Part shown: piece after piece, positions 10,701 through 21,877 of the stretch
Numbering within the stretch: position 1 is the stretch's first letter
Layout of the letters: every line of letters begins with the position of its first letter
Assembly (NCBI RefSeq): GCF_947507565.1
Contig: NC_089184.1
Location: forward strand, 3,156,066-3,220,065
Direction of reading: 5' to 3'
Source of the DNA: Oscarella lobularis
Taxonomy: Eukaryota > Porifera > Homoscleromorpha > Homosclerophorida > Oscarellidae
Length of the DNA stretch: 64,000 nt
The notes under the pieces: model-generated
Told to the model about the DNA's origin: nothing
The model's database searches: none
What the model saw: the letters and a program-made list of their open reading frames with translations, nothing else
Program-made: the position numbers and the translations under genes

Positions 10701-13700
10701 TAACGGGAGGAACGAGGGTGAAAGCGAACGAATTTTCTTCAAAAAATACGTTGGAATCAGCTGCACTTCCACTCCTTTCCAAAATGTCTTGCATGAAGTA
10801 GGACGCATCGTACGAATTGATGTATTTGGTGGGAACGATTGGACACATGATTTCACTATCGCTGTCTCCAGAGCCGAGAGCGTTGCTGAGAGACAATTGC
10901 GGCTCCAAATGACCGTCTTTGCTACTGCTCACACAAATGAAATATAATAAATTGAAAAGGAATCGACAATCTTTACTTACAGTTCGAGACAATTGGTTTC
11001 CGTTGTCGGAAGTCCTAGAGGAGTATCGGCAACTTTGTTTGGATCAAACGTGCACACTTTGTAGCCCAAATCTTCCTTGTTGCAACTGTCAGCAAAGGCC
11101 TAAGAGATCGTTTCTCAATGCTAACATATACAGGGAATGTGCTCCTCTTACGCTTCCTCTTGCAATCACAGTGTTAATGCAGGCCTCGTTGAGAATGAGG
11201 TACTTATTTTTGCAACAAGTCTGGGATGTTCCTATACGATTTTTAATTGCCTGCGATGAATTGAGAGCATCCACCGTTGTCACACCAAGAGAGTTCAACA
11301 CACTCTCAGCAGGCTAAAAAACAATAACATATCTCTTAAAGCCTGAAAAGAAAAAAAAAACAGAACGCCTGGTTTATAGTAAAACGAACTGCAAGCACTT
11401 AGACGAAAAAAAACTTGATTGTATTGGGCTCGATCACTATATAGAGAGTCAATGAAGATCTTGATCTCTACAGAGACGATAGAGGTCTCGATCGAGAGGA
11501 TAGCAGTCTCGATCGAGAGCATAGAGATCTCGAAGAGATCTCGATTAAGAACATAGAGATCTCGATCGAGAGCATAGAGGTCTCAATCGAGAGCAAAAAG
11601 ATCTCGATTGAGAGCATAGAGATCTCGGTAGAGGTCAGAGAGCGATGTAGCTGAGTTCTTACCTTGAGAACTCTCCAGTCCCTTTTCTGAGAAAAATCAG
11701 CAACATAGCCCTTTGTCTGACCAAGACTTCTAAGCGACAGTTTCAGGGGCGGATCATCACCGCCAAAATCAGCGACTTTGAGAACAAGCAATGCAAAAAT
11801 CGTAAAGACAATGGGAAGAAGCATCTGACTGATGACAGCAGGAAAATCGCGTTTGGAGTTGAGAAAACGTTTGACATAGACGGCGTAGAATTGTTGAAGC
11901 CAAAGTGAAATTCCAGACAGACGATTATCCGTAGAGAAACCAGAAACGGCTTCAGGCGATTTTTGACGTTGAATCGAACGAGACGAGCTGCGTGCAACGA
12001 GTATCGATTGTCGACGTTTGTCTTTGGCTTCAATCGTCTCCTCAGAACTGCTTTCGACACGAAGAAACACCTCTTCCATTGTCGTCAGAGATAGACCAAA
12101 ACTTTCAACACCAAGAGCCTTGATCTCGCCTACGTAGAGTAGAGAGTAGATTAGGTTAGGTTGCATCAGTGATTACTTGACACTGACCTTCCATGTCTTT
12201 GAAGAGTTCTGGAAAATTTTTTGACTCGTCTTTCGGAAGTAAGTAGGACAATTCTCGTCCAACATCGCTGTTGAGTTTGACTGTGGAAATTTTACGCTTT
12301 AGGTACTCAGTTACCAACTCTCTTTTGCACTGGTCACCCTTTACCATAGTCAAGTGGTAACCAACCCCATACCTATAGCAGTAGCCTTGAGAATGTACCC
12401 AACCCCCATATAGAAAACACATGTACCTCTCCTTAAGGAAATGAGACGACCCTGCGCAACGTACCTGTCCTTCAGCCATAATAGCAATACGATCTCCAAG
12501 CAAGTCTGCCTCTTCCATGTAATGAGTCGTTAGCAGAATTGTTCTCTCCTTCTTGTGTTCCATAAGAAGATCCCACGTTGAGCGGCGAGCGTAGGGATCC
12601 ATGCCTGCTGTTGGTTCGTCGAGAATGACGATCTTTGAATCGCCTATCAGTGCGATACCAACGCTAAGTTTCCGTTTCATTCCACCAGACAATTCTGTGC
12701 TGCGAGCCTTTGCCTTCTCAGTAAACTGCAATTGCTGGAGTATCAAGTCGATTTTCTCCTCAAATTCGCGACCCTTTGGATGACCCTAAGCAAAAATCAG
12801 AAAATACAAAAAACCTCTTATATAAAAAAAACTGACTTTAAGCGAGAGAAAAAATGAGAGGTGTTCTCGGACTGTGAGTCGATCGAATAAGATGTTGTGC
12901 TGTGGACACAATCCCAGCGACTTTCGAACTCCATTCATGTCCTTTTTGATGGACGATCCGTTGACAAAAGCGTCGCCTGACGTCGGTGGAAACAAGCCAG
13001 TCAACATGGACATAGTCGTGGTTTTGCCTAACAAAGAAAAGATTAGATAGCGATTTTTTATTGATTACATACCAGCTCCATTGTGCCCTAAGAGTGCTGT
13101 TATCTGTCCTTTGAACATTTTTAAAGAGATTCCGTCCACTGCGACAACCAATCCGTTATTTCCCTAGAATTCATAAATTTATTATTCATATGAAAAGGAA
13201 AGAAATATTTTAACTTTAAACTCTTTTCTAAGATTTTCAATGTTTATTCCGGCTGTCAGATTCGGCGGTTCACGTTCAAAGCTTGATCTTTCTTCCAATC
13301 GAACCTTAGAAGACAAAATATTTCAAAAGGACAACAATTCCTAATTAGTCTCACTTCGTTATTGGACGAAGGGTCGACTTCGTTTCGAAGGTTGTCATAC
13401 CCAAACCAATAGCTTTTGGTAAAAGGGAAATACCAGGGCTGTGGAATTCCGTACTGACCAGGAAACACAGCTTCCACATACCTAAAAATCACAATTAAAA
13501 AACTTCAATAACGTGATCTCTTCAATTACCAGGTGATGAGGAAGTAAAGAACCATGTCTAGAGTCATCATTCCAAGTGCTTGTCCCACTGAGAAATCGTC
13601 GTCTTGCGTTCCGCCAATATTGCTAAATTGGACACCAATTCCCTTGCTTTCGAGATTGAGTATCTGATTGGCAGCGAAGCCCATGCACATGTTGGAGAAG

Positions 13701-15430
13701 AGGCAGGACAAAGACTTTGTGTGTCTGCAAAAGAGAAGATAAACAATGTTCCATACTTGTGCACATAGTGTACCTATCCATTCGCGCATAGATGTTTGGA
13801 GTGGAGAGAATGAGGTAAGGGAAGAAGGTTGCAAACCAAAGAAGAAAACCAAATATCATTCCCAACTTTGCAGACGAAAAGAATGAGCTAAAAAAGAAAA
13901 CATAATCTATAGAGACAATACATATATTATTGCCTTACCTGATCATAAACATGAAAGCTATTCCAGAGAGGATGAAGATAAGAAAGAAGAGAAAGATGAT
14001 AAACCCATTGCTTTCCTTGAAGACATTTCCAAACTAGAAAACCATAGAGGAAATAAATTCAGATGTTCTATCGAAGTCTAGCTTACGACAGCTAAAAGAG
14101 TCATGAGAATGACAGAAATCAAATTGAAGCTGAATTGTTTGATGAACCAAGCGAGCCAGTGAACCCAATTGGCCAAGCCCATCATCTTCATAGTCTCTTT
14201 CAAACGCTCCTGCTTCTCCAACACCAATTCCTACAAGAGAAAATAGTTAACACTAATGGTTTACTTTAATTAAGTCAAATGAGTCGTTACCCTGACAACG
14301 GTTCCGGCAGTGTAAATAAAGGCAATAATCAATAGCAGAGGTAAAATAGCTCGGACAATAGACGAGAATGAATCCTCTTCATATGATGGAAAAGGAAATT
14401 GCTAAATGAAACAAAGAAATACCAAATCAAAAATTAGACAATGATACATTCGCTTACCCTAGCCAAAGTTGGAACAAGAGTGCTCCGTTTCTGAGTAGGA
14501 TCCTGATCTCTAACTTTCAATGCAATCACGCCCTGATTGACAGCAGACTCGACTTGAACAAACCCAGAGAAATATTCCCTAATGAAATAAGATAATCAAA
14601 ACAAAACGTAACTTCGTTATACTTACACTGATCTTCGTGGACCTCGTTGCGTAAAGAGAGGAAAAACGAGATCCGTGTTCCACGACGTACCCAAGAATCC
14701 ACGACTGTGAGGAAGGCGAATCGAGTATGCAACATTGTCAGGAAGTCGACCATCAGCACGAACATTAGTAAAGATCAGAGCTATAAGCAAATAAAAGAGA
14801 TAATCATATATAACATATTTATGTATGTATGTACCTCCTATATGAGTCCTCTCATTTGCAGCTGCTGCTACAGCTGCTGATTCCGTGGGATAAGGAAGAG
14901 TGACGATTCCCATTATATCACGAACACGTTTCATGACAAATGCAACTGTAAATATCATTAATTCAATTCGCACCAATTCTAAAGCGTCTCTATAATCAGA
15001 CCATCTGAACTGTTTGCAGGTGTATAGGCCAGCCGATTCGAATTACGAAAGGGCGTTGGAAAGAATTGGGTCGTCAGTGGATGTTCATTGAATGTCGCTG
15101 CATAAGAAAAAATGAACGACTCGATTTGTGGTCGAGCGATATAATTGAGTTACTCACACATGCATTGTGTTCCTTCACTCAGTCTTGCATCTGTCAATCG
15201 TCTAAATCGATCGATTGGACGGTTTCAGCGCTCAACGAAGCGGTCTACGAACCTAATGATGATGAGAAACACTATTGCGAGTATCGGGACGATGATTTCC
15301 ATCGCCGTTCCGATTGGACGACGGATCTAGGGAGGGAAAACGGAGTCGCTTTACTCGTCTGTGCGTCAGGGTGAACCTGTAGAACGTAGTTCTTCCATAA
15401 AAGAAGTCGCAGCTGCGTCCATCGTCCCAT
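7768..15430 (-). CDS. ABC transporter subfamily A full transporter, ABCA3-like
   Basis: Lipid-exporter-type full ABC transporter with order TMD1-NBD1-TMD2-NBD2 in roughly 30 or more short exons. It starts at 15430 with [18 protein letters not shown], the typical ABCA N-terminus, and continues [17 protein letters not shown] (first membrane helix). A large extracytoplasmic loop follows, then helices near 13.5-14.3 kb, then [16 protein letters not shown], very close to ABCA family wording. NBD1 (about 13.1-12.2 kb) has Walker [12 protein letters not shown], signature [10 protein letters not shown], Walker [13 protein letters not shown] and H-loop [12 protein letters not shown]2 spans about 12.0-9.4 kb. 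NBD2 (about 9.1-8.1 kb) has [29 protein letters not shown] and LTSH. The C-terminus is [11 protein letters not shown] then [12 protein letters not shown], stop at 7770-7768. All ATPase motifs look intact. An intron in TMD2 contains a 21-bp tandem repeat. Confidence 0.92.
11470..11640. repeat. 21-bp tandem repeat inside an ABCA intron
   Basis: About seven to eight copies of a 21-bp unit close to ATAGAGATCTCGATCGAGAG, with point changes and one copy carrying an extra 9 bp. The unit contains the near-palindrome TCTCGATCGAGA. It sits between the exon ending WRVLK (donor GTAAGA at about 11663) and the exon beginning at about 11313. At roughly 350 bp this is one of the longest introns of the gene. 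Confidence 0.8.
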
Positions 15431-15994
15431 TTGAATGGGTTTCGGACGGGCGCGAGGAAAGAAGGACTAAACTTAGCGTGCGCTCGCAGAAGAGTCCCCG
15501 CCACTGTCCCCGCCCTCCCCAAAATCGCGCTTGACGAGATCTATGCTCACAGGCTCAACAGAACACAATACAAGCAAGTGGCGAGTCTCTCTAGCGTTCG
15601 CAGACCATAGACTGGATCGATTGAGACAGGTGAGGGACTGAGGGGCCCACCAGCAAGAAAGCATTGTAAAATTCGTCAAAACATACAATTGATTAGGACA
15701 ATCGATAGACTATTTTGTTCTTCCGAATCTCTAAGCGAAAAGATACGAACACGCGTTTTGGAAATAATATTAGATATACAGTAACAGAAATAAATGTTTT
15801 CCTGACGTTATCAAGTAACCTTTTAAATGTAGATTAACTAAAAGAGAACATTAGAAGAATATTTGTGTACTACTAAATCGTGACTGTCATAACAGGGTGG
15901 TATAATATATTTTGACATGAGCAGTGCAAGTCACAGAACAAACGTGTAACATCCTTTCAAAGAGTCATTTTGCTAACTTCACTTAATTAATGTA
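15431..15994. other. ABCA 5' flank; no gene seen
   Basis: About 560 bp holding the upstream region of the minus-strand ABCA gene and the 3' flank of the galectin-side cupin gene. It is GC-rich close to the ABCA start and AT-rich beyond about 15.7 kb. No coding region, repeat or RNA gene was recognised. Confidence 0.4.
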
Positions 15995-16483
15995 CTACTC
16001 ATCTGCACTTGTCATGTTGAGTATGAGTTCCCTTGCTTCAGGATACTCCTTCAGAAGTTCCTCTCTTTTACCGAACATAAATCCTTCTGGGACAAATGCC
16101 GGCGCCACAGTGACTCCACAGAGAGCCCACGTTTTCTCCCTAAGCAAGTGCGCGCCAAACCACGTGCCCTTCTTGATGACGTAGAAGGGCTTCTGTCCAA
16201 TCGAAATGTCCGAACCGAGAACGGTCTTCTTTACGTTCCCCTTCTCGTTTGCGTCCAATTCGATGATGACGACCGGTGAGCCGAGATAGAAGTGCCACAT
16301 ATCGTCTGCATCGGTTCGATGGAACTTCGATCTATCCTCGTTTTGCAAAGCGTAGTAAATATGCGAGCCGGCGGCACGTTCGTTTGACGAGCACGCTGTG
16401 CGGTACACTTCGCAAAAGTATCCGCCCTCGAAGTGCGGAACCAAGTCAAGCTCGCGACGAATTTGCTCGAATTCCACAGACAT
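15995..16483 (-). CDS. Cupin_5 / DUF985 family protein
   Basis: A single uninterrupted frame of 162 residues. It carries the hallmark order of the DUF985 (cupin_5) family. HFEGGYFCEVYR comes near residue 17. HIYYAL then FHRTDADDMWHFYLGSPV around residues 40-70 is the first cupin strand set. WFGAHLL near 108 and CGVTVAPAFVPEGFMFGKRE near 122-141 form the second. Residues E19/H55/D60/H64-type positions are plausible metal or ligand contacts, but this is inferred. The family has a small beta-barrel fold and is found in bacteria, fungi and some animals, with a poorly defined biochemical role. It is intronless amid intron-rich neighbours, which would fit an old horizontal acquisition or a retrocopy. 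The start Met is followed by SVEFEQIRRELDLVPH, the usual N-terminus. Confidence 0.88.
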   Translation of the reverse strand: MSVEFEQIRRELDLVPHFEGGYFCEVYRTACSSNERAAGSHIYYALQNEDRSKFHRTDADDMWHFYLGSPVVIIELDANEKGNVKKTVLGSDISIGQKPFYVIKKGTWFGAHLLREKTWALCGVTVAPAFVPEGFMFGKREELLKEYPEARELILNMTSADE

Positions 16484-16733
16484 TTGTTTTCCTTAGCGCA
16501 CGTTAATCGATACAGGCCGAGGAAAGGCTTGTTCTTTGGCGTGAAAGAAAAGCTTGTTCTTGACGTGGAAGATGCAATGGTAATGTAGAAACTTTAAAAC
16601 TGCGTTATCGACTCCCTCTTCCCTGAGAGGAAGAGCATAGGGACGAGGCTACATATCGGAATTTTTAGACCATTCAGTCATTTATTTATTCACCAGCAAG
16701 ACAAAGCAACGCAGCAAACAGAAGACGTACACA

Positions 16734-16762
16734 TAGCAGCAGCAGCAGCAGCACACACACAT
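16734..16762. repeat. CAG/CA microsatellite
   Basis: A run of about six AGC/CAG triplets followed by several CA dinucleotides, downstream of the galectin stop, probably in its 3' untranslated region. Confidence 0.7.
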
Positions 16763-16887
16763 ACCTTGCAGATCAGTACTCATTTGGTTCTTGGACTCTT
16801 TTCATTTTTTCCAAGAATCTGCCACACTGAGGTTTCCTAATTTATTTATTTTAGCTATAGACTTGCATTAGGACCAATCTTACCGCT

Positions 16888-17337
16888 TTAGGCACCAGTG
16901 CCAACCTCGACGGTCGTAGCACAAACGGTTGGTTGTGAAGTCGAGGCAGGGTCAAGTGTCACTTGACTCAAGTCTGCCACAGCCTGAGAGTAATTTGGAT
17001 ACGTAGTGAGGAGTACCCCGTTGACATAAATGTGAAAGACGGACGTTTCAATTGTGACTGACAAGGTGAACTCCTCTCCGACGGCGCCGAATCCCGACGG
17101 AAAATTCACGCGAGCTTCTTGTGCTAGATTGTAATTGCCGTTCACCATGTTGTTGATGACGAAGACATTATTTTCGAACCAGCGTGGGTAGATGTGAAGC
17201 GGAGCGTTGTTGGCGTCGGTTTTCAGATTCAAGGCAAAACCGTACGGACTGGGCAGAATGGTGCCTTTGATTTGGACACTGTTCTCCACAGCAACTGAAG
17301 CGAGATTGAAGAGGAACGGAATAGCGATGCAGACCAT
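16888..17337 (-). CDS. Divergent single-domain galectin-like lectin
   Basis: An uninterrupted 149-residue frame, the length of a single galectin carbohydrate-recognition domain. Family landmarks in order: IPFLFNL near the start, VQIKGTI, FALNLKTD, HIYPRW near residue 68, VFVINNMVNG, EAR, FPSGF, then FTLSVTIETSVFHIYVNGVLLTTYP, ending in the last beta strand. In classic galectins the sugar is held by H-x-N-P-R, V-x-N and W-G-x-E-x-R. Here H, R, V, N, E and R remain, but the Asn of HxNPR is Tyr and the Trp is replaced by Leu. Beta-galactoside binding may therefore be altered. No cleavable signal peptide is clear, since the hydrophobic start is the first strand of the fold. Intronless. Confidence 0.8.
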   Translation of the reverse strand: MVCIAIPFLFNLASVAVENSVQIKGTILPSPYGFALNLKTDANNAPLHIYPRWFENNVFVINNMVNGNYNLAQEARVNFPSGFGAVGEEFTLSVTIETSVFHIYVNGVLLTTYPNYSQAVADLSQVTLDPASTSQPTVCATTVEVGTGA

Positions 17338-18290
17338 TGTGGATGGGCTATTGTCTGTGTTCGTAGTGAAGAGTCGTGCTCACTTTGGCTCACTTTTAAA
17401 GCGTTTATCTGTGGGCGGTGTCGGACCAAGGCTCGGCTTCCACCCTCGATAATGACTGACGCCTTGTTTGTTTTTCAAGCATCTTTCTCTTACCTGTTTC
17501 AGTGCCGATTTCGGTCGCACCCTCCTTATCTTACTCGAGGCGTTGCGGATGTTTGACTTTGGCAATATGGCTTGTAATTAAAGATATATGTGCCTCAAGC
17601 GTTTGAGTACTGTAACTCGTGGAACCAGGGTAATCATCTTTAATGAGAGAGTGACCTGTTATGCCTGGGAAGCTGAGGCTCAAATACTAGAACTACTTCG
17701 TCCTGGTGGTAGCTTGCCATGGAAACAATTTTCACTCAGTACGGCACGGATTTCAGCAGTTGAAGTCTGCATGCTTCGCTTATCTGTCTCATGAAATAAG
17801 TCATGTTTCACTCTTTTCCTGGACTCCACGGATGTTGTTTCAGAAGAATCCTCTCTCTCAAGCCTTCGAATTATACCAGGCTTCTACTTCTTCTGCTGGT
17901 GTTTCATCTAGTAACTGTAAGGTTTGCAAAAGAAACCATTCTCTTACTCAGTACGGCACAGATTTCATCAGTCGAAGCCTGCATATCTGTCTCATGCAAT
18001 GAGTCCTGTTGAAATGTGTTCCGTGACTGCACGGATGTTGCTTTAGAAGAATCCTTCAAGTCTACCGGTCTCAAGCCTTCAAATTACCAGGCTTCCTCCC
18101 CAGGACTCCGCCCAATTGAATCAGATTAATAAGATGAGATACACCTACTCGCATCGACACAGCGATGTCTATCGCAAGTCAAAGGTTCTAGACACTTGGG
18201 GACCCTAAGACGCTCCAGCTGACGCTAAAGGTACAGCAAAGAAGTAGGAGTCCTTGACAAGCCTTCAGTTGCAAAATATTGAAAGTACTA
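17338..18290. other. Intergenic region between galectin and GPCR
   Basis: Holds the divergent upstream regions of the minus-strand galectin and the plus-strand GPCR, and the duplicated segment described separately at about 17702-18096. Short frames on both strands have no recognisable domain. Confidence 0.4.
17702..18096. repeat. Degenerate direct duplication of about 200 bp
   Basis: Two copies, about 17702-17886 and 17894-18096, share in the same order CTCAGTACGGCAC, a GATTTCA-CAGT-GAAG-CTGCAT block, ATCTGTCTCATG, CACGGATGTTG, AGAAGAATCC, TCAAGCCTTC and CCAGGCTTC. Indels and substitutions separate them. Neither is coding. This is a local tandem duplication or two copies of an unclassified dispersed repeat. 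Confidence 0.7.
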
Positions 18291-18309
18291 TGACGTCAAC
18301 ATCCGGAAG
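18291..18309 (+). promoter_or_regulatory. Candidate CRE and ETS sites upstream of the GPCR gene
   Basis: A perfect TGACGTCA (CREB/ATF consensus) at 18291-18298 is followed by CCGGAAG (ETS core) at 18303-18309, about 110-130 bp before the GPCR ATG. Both motifs are typical of metazoan core promoters. Function is inferred from motif and position only. Confidence 0.4.
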
Positions 18310-18418
18310 GGAAACGGAAATGGAAAGTTCGGATAGTATCATTATCATTACGCTGCGCTTTTTATTCTTATTTATGCTGTGCATCTGAGCCGAACAGGGC
18401 GCCATTTGCTTTACTTAC

Positions 18419-19651
18419 ATGTTGAACGTTGGCAACAGCACCGTGTGTCCGTCACTGAACGACTCGGCGGCAAAATTCTCACAGTTCAAGTACTCCACCT
18501 TGACCAAACCTGGAGTCGAAGCGTCCTTTTGGACGCTCGCAGTTTTAGCGGCCTTCTTGAACGTTCTCGTCATTGTAGCAAGATGCCGGTCTGCGCGTCA
18601 CCGCACTTCCCCACTATCTATGCTTCTTATCAACTTGGCGACGTCTGACTTCCTTCTTGCCACAGGAAAGATTCTTTATCTTATTACCGCACGAATCGTA
18701 GCCAGTTGGTGCAGTGAAACTACTGTGATGTCAAAGAGCCTCTGCTTTGCCGCCTATCTCTTGTCCAACATGTCGTGCTCTATGACGACTCTTACGTCGG
18801 CAACGATAGCAAGTTTTGGATTCAAGGAGATTGTCGGATGCTGCTGCTGCTCATCGGGTCGTAACTCCAAACGACAGGTTTTGGTGATTTTGACGTTTAC
18901 GTGGCTAATTTCAATTGCATATGCTGCCGCGATGATAAAAAACGATGGGAGTCACTTAACGTCAATAGAAATCAATGGCAGCTCTTTCATAGACTGGCAC
19001 ATCTGCTGGGTGTACGATATGGCTCCTGCCCACAATGCAACTGCGGCGCACAGGGACATTGCCACCATCTGTGCTTATTTTGTGTTTGTGTTTGGCATAA
19101 CCGCTCTCTACTCTACTATCGTTTCTGTTGTCTACTGCACGTCGAAAGCGAAAGACACCCAGTTTCGAAGTCGGCTCGGTTGGACTCTGATGACGACAGT
19201 TTTCATTTCCGTTCCACTCGTTTCGGTGCAAATCATCTGGAACCTTCTTCTCATATCGAATGCAGACGACCTTGGTAAATTTCTAAAACATAAATTTGCA
19301 ACGTACTTGGGCATCGTTGCGGATTTCTCATTGCTCTCCGTCGCTTTGTTGAACACTCTTCTGTTTACCATACTGACAGTGACGTGCTGGCACAACCTTT
19401 TTGGGCTCAGATGCCGCAGTTGTTTTCGTAGAAGAGACCTTCGCTTTGAAGCCACCAGCTTAGTAGATGAAACCAGTTCAGTGTTTCCGGATACAAGTAA
19501 CTCTACACTTTATTCTTGTGAAATTGACAATAGCAGATATTTGGCCCGTCTAGGGGATGAAAGGACTCCAGTGTTTGCTAATAGGAGTTACTGCTCCTCA
19601 ATCAACTCTTATGATAGTAGCGTCAATGTTAGAGTCGGATCGATGGAATGA
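18419..19651 (+). CDS. Class A (rhodopsin-like) orphan GPCR
   Basis: A 410-residue intronless frame with an N-terminal segment bearing N-glycosylation sites (NVS-like NST, NDS) and seven hydrophobic stretches. TM1 has FLNVLVIVAR with the conserved Asn. TM2 has LLINLATSDFLL with the conserved Asp. TM3 begins after a Cys (SKSLCFAAYLL). TM4 is near residue 150-168. A loop Cys (WHICWVYD) could pair with the TM3 Cys. TM5 is near 215-235, TM6 near 255-275 and TM7 near 290-315. The E/DRY motif at the end of TM3 is not recognisable (ASFGFKEIV), and NPxxY is replaced by LLNTLLFTI. A Cys cluster CCCC in the second cytoplasmic loop and a Ser-rich tail follow. The ligand is unknown. Confidence 0.82.
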   Translation: MLNVGNSTVCPSLNDSAAKFSQFKYSTLTKPGVEASFWTLAVLAAFLNVLVIVARCRSARHRTSPLSMLLINLATSDFLLATGKILYLITARIVASWCSETTVMSKSLCFAAYLLSNMSCSMTTLTSATIASFGFKEIVGCCCCSSGRNSKRQVLVILTFTWLISIAYAAAMIKNDGSHLTSIEINGSSFIDWHICWVYDMAPAHNATAAHRDIATICAYFVFVFGITALYSTIVSVVYCTSKAKDTQFRSRLGWTLMTTVFISVPLVSVQIIWNLLLISNADDLGKFLKHKFATYLGIVADFSLLSVALLNTLLFTILTVTCWHNLFGLRCRSCFRRRDLRFEATSLVDETSSVFPDTSNSTLYSCEIDNSRYLARLGDERTPVFANRSYCSSINSYDSSVNVRVGSME

Positions 19652-20966
19652 AAGTTCTAATGCCACTAGCCTTGGTTGTGATGATGTGAAACAGTTGTCC
19701 GTTTGTTAGTGTTTCTCATATTGTATGTGCTCCCATTCGATATATTTGAAATTGTTGCATCTGAGTGTGACCTTGGCTAGGTCTTAATCGACAAGTACCT
19801 TCCTGCTACCATGAAAGCCTGCTTTTGTCAGTACAATGTTCCTCAATTACGTAACTTATTTGGGAATTCTCTGTATTTTGACAGAGTGCAAATAATAATG
19901 TGCAAGAGCACTAGATAGTCACGATGAAGACTAAGAAAGATTTTTGTGAGAGTACTATGAACCAATTTACAAACATTTACTACGATTCTGTCAGCGTACA
20001 ATTTGACATACGGGAACGAGTACTGTAACTGGACACCCTGTGGACACCACATGAACTCTTCGAGAATGCGCTTGGAGGGCTTCGAGGGACTCGGAATGAA
20101 GGTTCTTAACGGTATGATATACAAAATGATACTCAGAGTTTACTTGTTCTAGTGGTCGAGTCACGCGTTCAGTGCTGAGAACCATTGTTTGGCTTTCACA
20201 GAAGCAAAACAGCTTTCCATTGCGTTGCATTGTAGGTTTGAGAACACTTGGCGTCGCTTCAACAGTTTCTGCTCTACTGGGGCCCCTGTTAAGAAACGTC
20301 AGAGGCTTTTCTATTCTTTTTCCATTGGTCGCACAGAGTGGAGAAATTATGCATCGACGTCCAGACGTTTCAAGCGTCTTTTGACCCTATGACATCACAT
20401 CAGGAAGATTTATGTTTTCGCGTATGCGGAAACATGTTTTTTGAGTACGTCATCGACTGATTCTGCCATATCGATCACGTGTTTTACAGTACTGGTTCCT
20501 TGGGCGTTGTCTAACTTCCTGCTATAGCACGTCACTCACCGACTTACTACGCCACCAGTGTAGGAGAACCGGAAATTCGTAAGCTGAACGTCTGATCCAA
20601 ACAGTTGTGCGCACTACGTGATGAAACCGTGTACTCTATATACTGGAAAGGTGGGCAGCCTCGGAGTCGCAGCTACAGGTATCGTGACCCTGTTGTTGTT
20701 TTTGTGAGAGCGTTTATAGTCAACGGTATACTGCACGCCCGGACAGAGTCTTGAAGCTTAGAACGATCTCTTTATACGACGTTTTGGGTAATGCCTTTGG
20801 GCCAAGCCAAATCCTGTCAGGTGCTGAAACCCCATAGTGGAAATTGGCTCAATATGTTTTACTTCCCTCACGTGCATTTCTCTTAAGCCGTTATTAAATT
20901 AGTTTTGAACGAGTAAGTTACCCCCTTAGAGCCTGTTTAGACACAAGTCCTTCTTGGGAAGTAGAG
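19652..20966. other. Intergenic; no gene recognised
   Basis: About 1.3 kb between the GPCR and the receptor kinase gene. Short frames at 19843-20392 on both strands lack recognisable domains and consistent splice sites. No tandem repeat or RNA gene was seen. Confidence 0.4.
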
Positions 20967-21652
20967 GTGACATTTTTCATATTTCTTTCTGTAGCCGCAA
21001 TTCTTGTCGAGTGGCTACTTCTATCGATATGTCAAGCCGCGGATCCTCCATCTGCCTCGACGACGGCTCCGAGACCGTTCAACATAAGTTTAGGTCACAT
21101 ACGACTGAAGTCTTCTGCACCTGTAACTGAAGCACCAAGGCCTAAAAGCGAAGAGGTCTCTGGCAGATGCGAGACTGTTAATGACACGGCTGCGAGTGTC
21201 TGTCAGCCTTTTCGTAGTCTTCAAACGATTTTCGCTGACTCAAGATACAGGCAACTTTATGTCAACCAGTTGATGAAATCTGCATTCGAGCAACGTCTTT
21301 TTGAAATTACAGAGGTACGTCAATGTGCTGTGTTACTAAAGAAATTCCTTTGCACTTACGTGATGCCCGATTGTGAGTCGGACGATTTGGGAAGAGCCAT
21401 CGTGCCTCGTCTTTGTCGCGAGAATTGCAAGGAAATCTTTTTTCCACCTCATTTATGCCACAAAACGTTTGTCGCTTTACGTAAATCTTCGTCACTTTCC
21501 GCCGTCTTCCGTGACTTTCACGCCGTTCATTTTAATTTTAGCGACTTTTCGTGTCCAGCTTCGTCTTTAGCGAGAACGCGGCAAAGCTGCTACAACGTAT
21601 TTTTAGGTAAGTGTTTTGATGAAAGTTGTGCATTTGTGCATTTTCTGCGTAG

Positions 21653-21808
21653 ATTTTCCCACGCGGTCACCACCGCTTGCCACAGGAAGCAGCTCATCTG
21701 TCACACCGTCCACTAACAGCAGCACTGCTGTCACTTCGTCAACTGATAGCAACAGGGTCACAGTCACTTTGTCAACTAATAACAGCAGTCCCACTTTGAC
21801 TACCTCAA
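21653..21808 (+). other. Ser/Thr-rich symmetric exon of the receptor kinase
   Basis: Encodes about 52 residues beginning DFPTRSPPLATGSSSS, rich in Ser, Thr and Asn with several NxS/T sites, so it is a likely O- and N-glycosylated stalk. Acceptor TGCGTAG before 21653 and donor A|GTAAAG after 21808 are both phase 1, so the exon can be included or skipped without changing the frame. Confidence 0.55.
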
Positions 21809-21877
21809 GTAAAGGTAGCAGCTTAACTACGACTTCTTGAACTATTAGCCGCTCCTCTGTTACTCCGTCCAAAGTAG

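Noticed and set aside
10919-11317. Plus-strand 132-codon ORF
   Set aside because: It lies antisense to exons of the ABCA second transmembrane domain and is a shadow.
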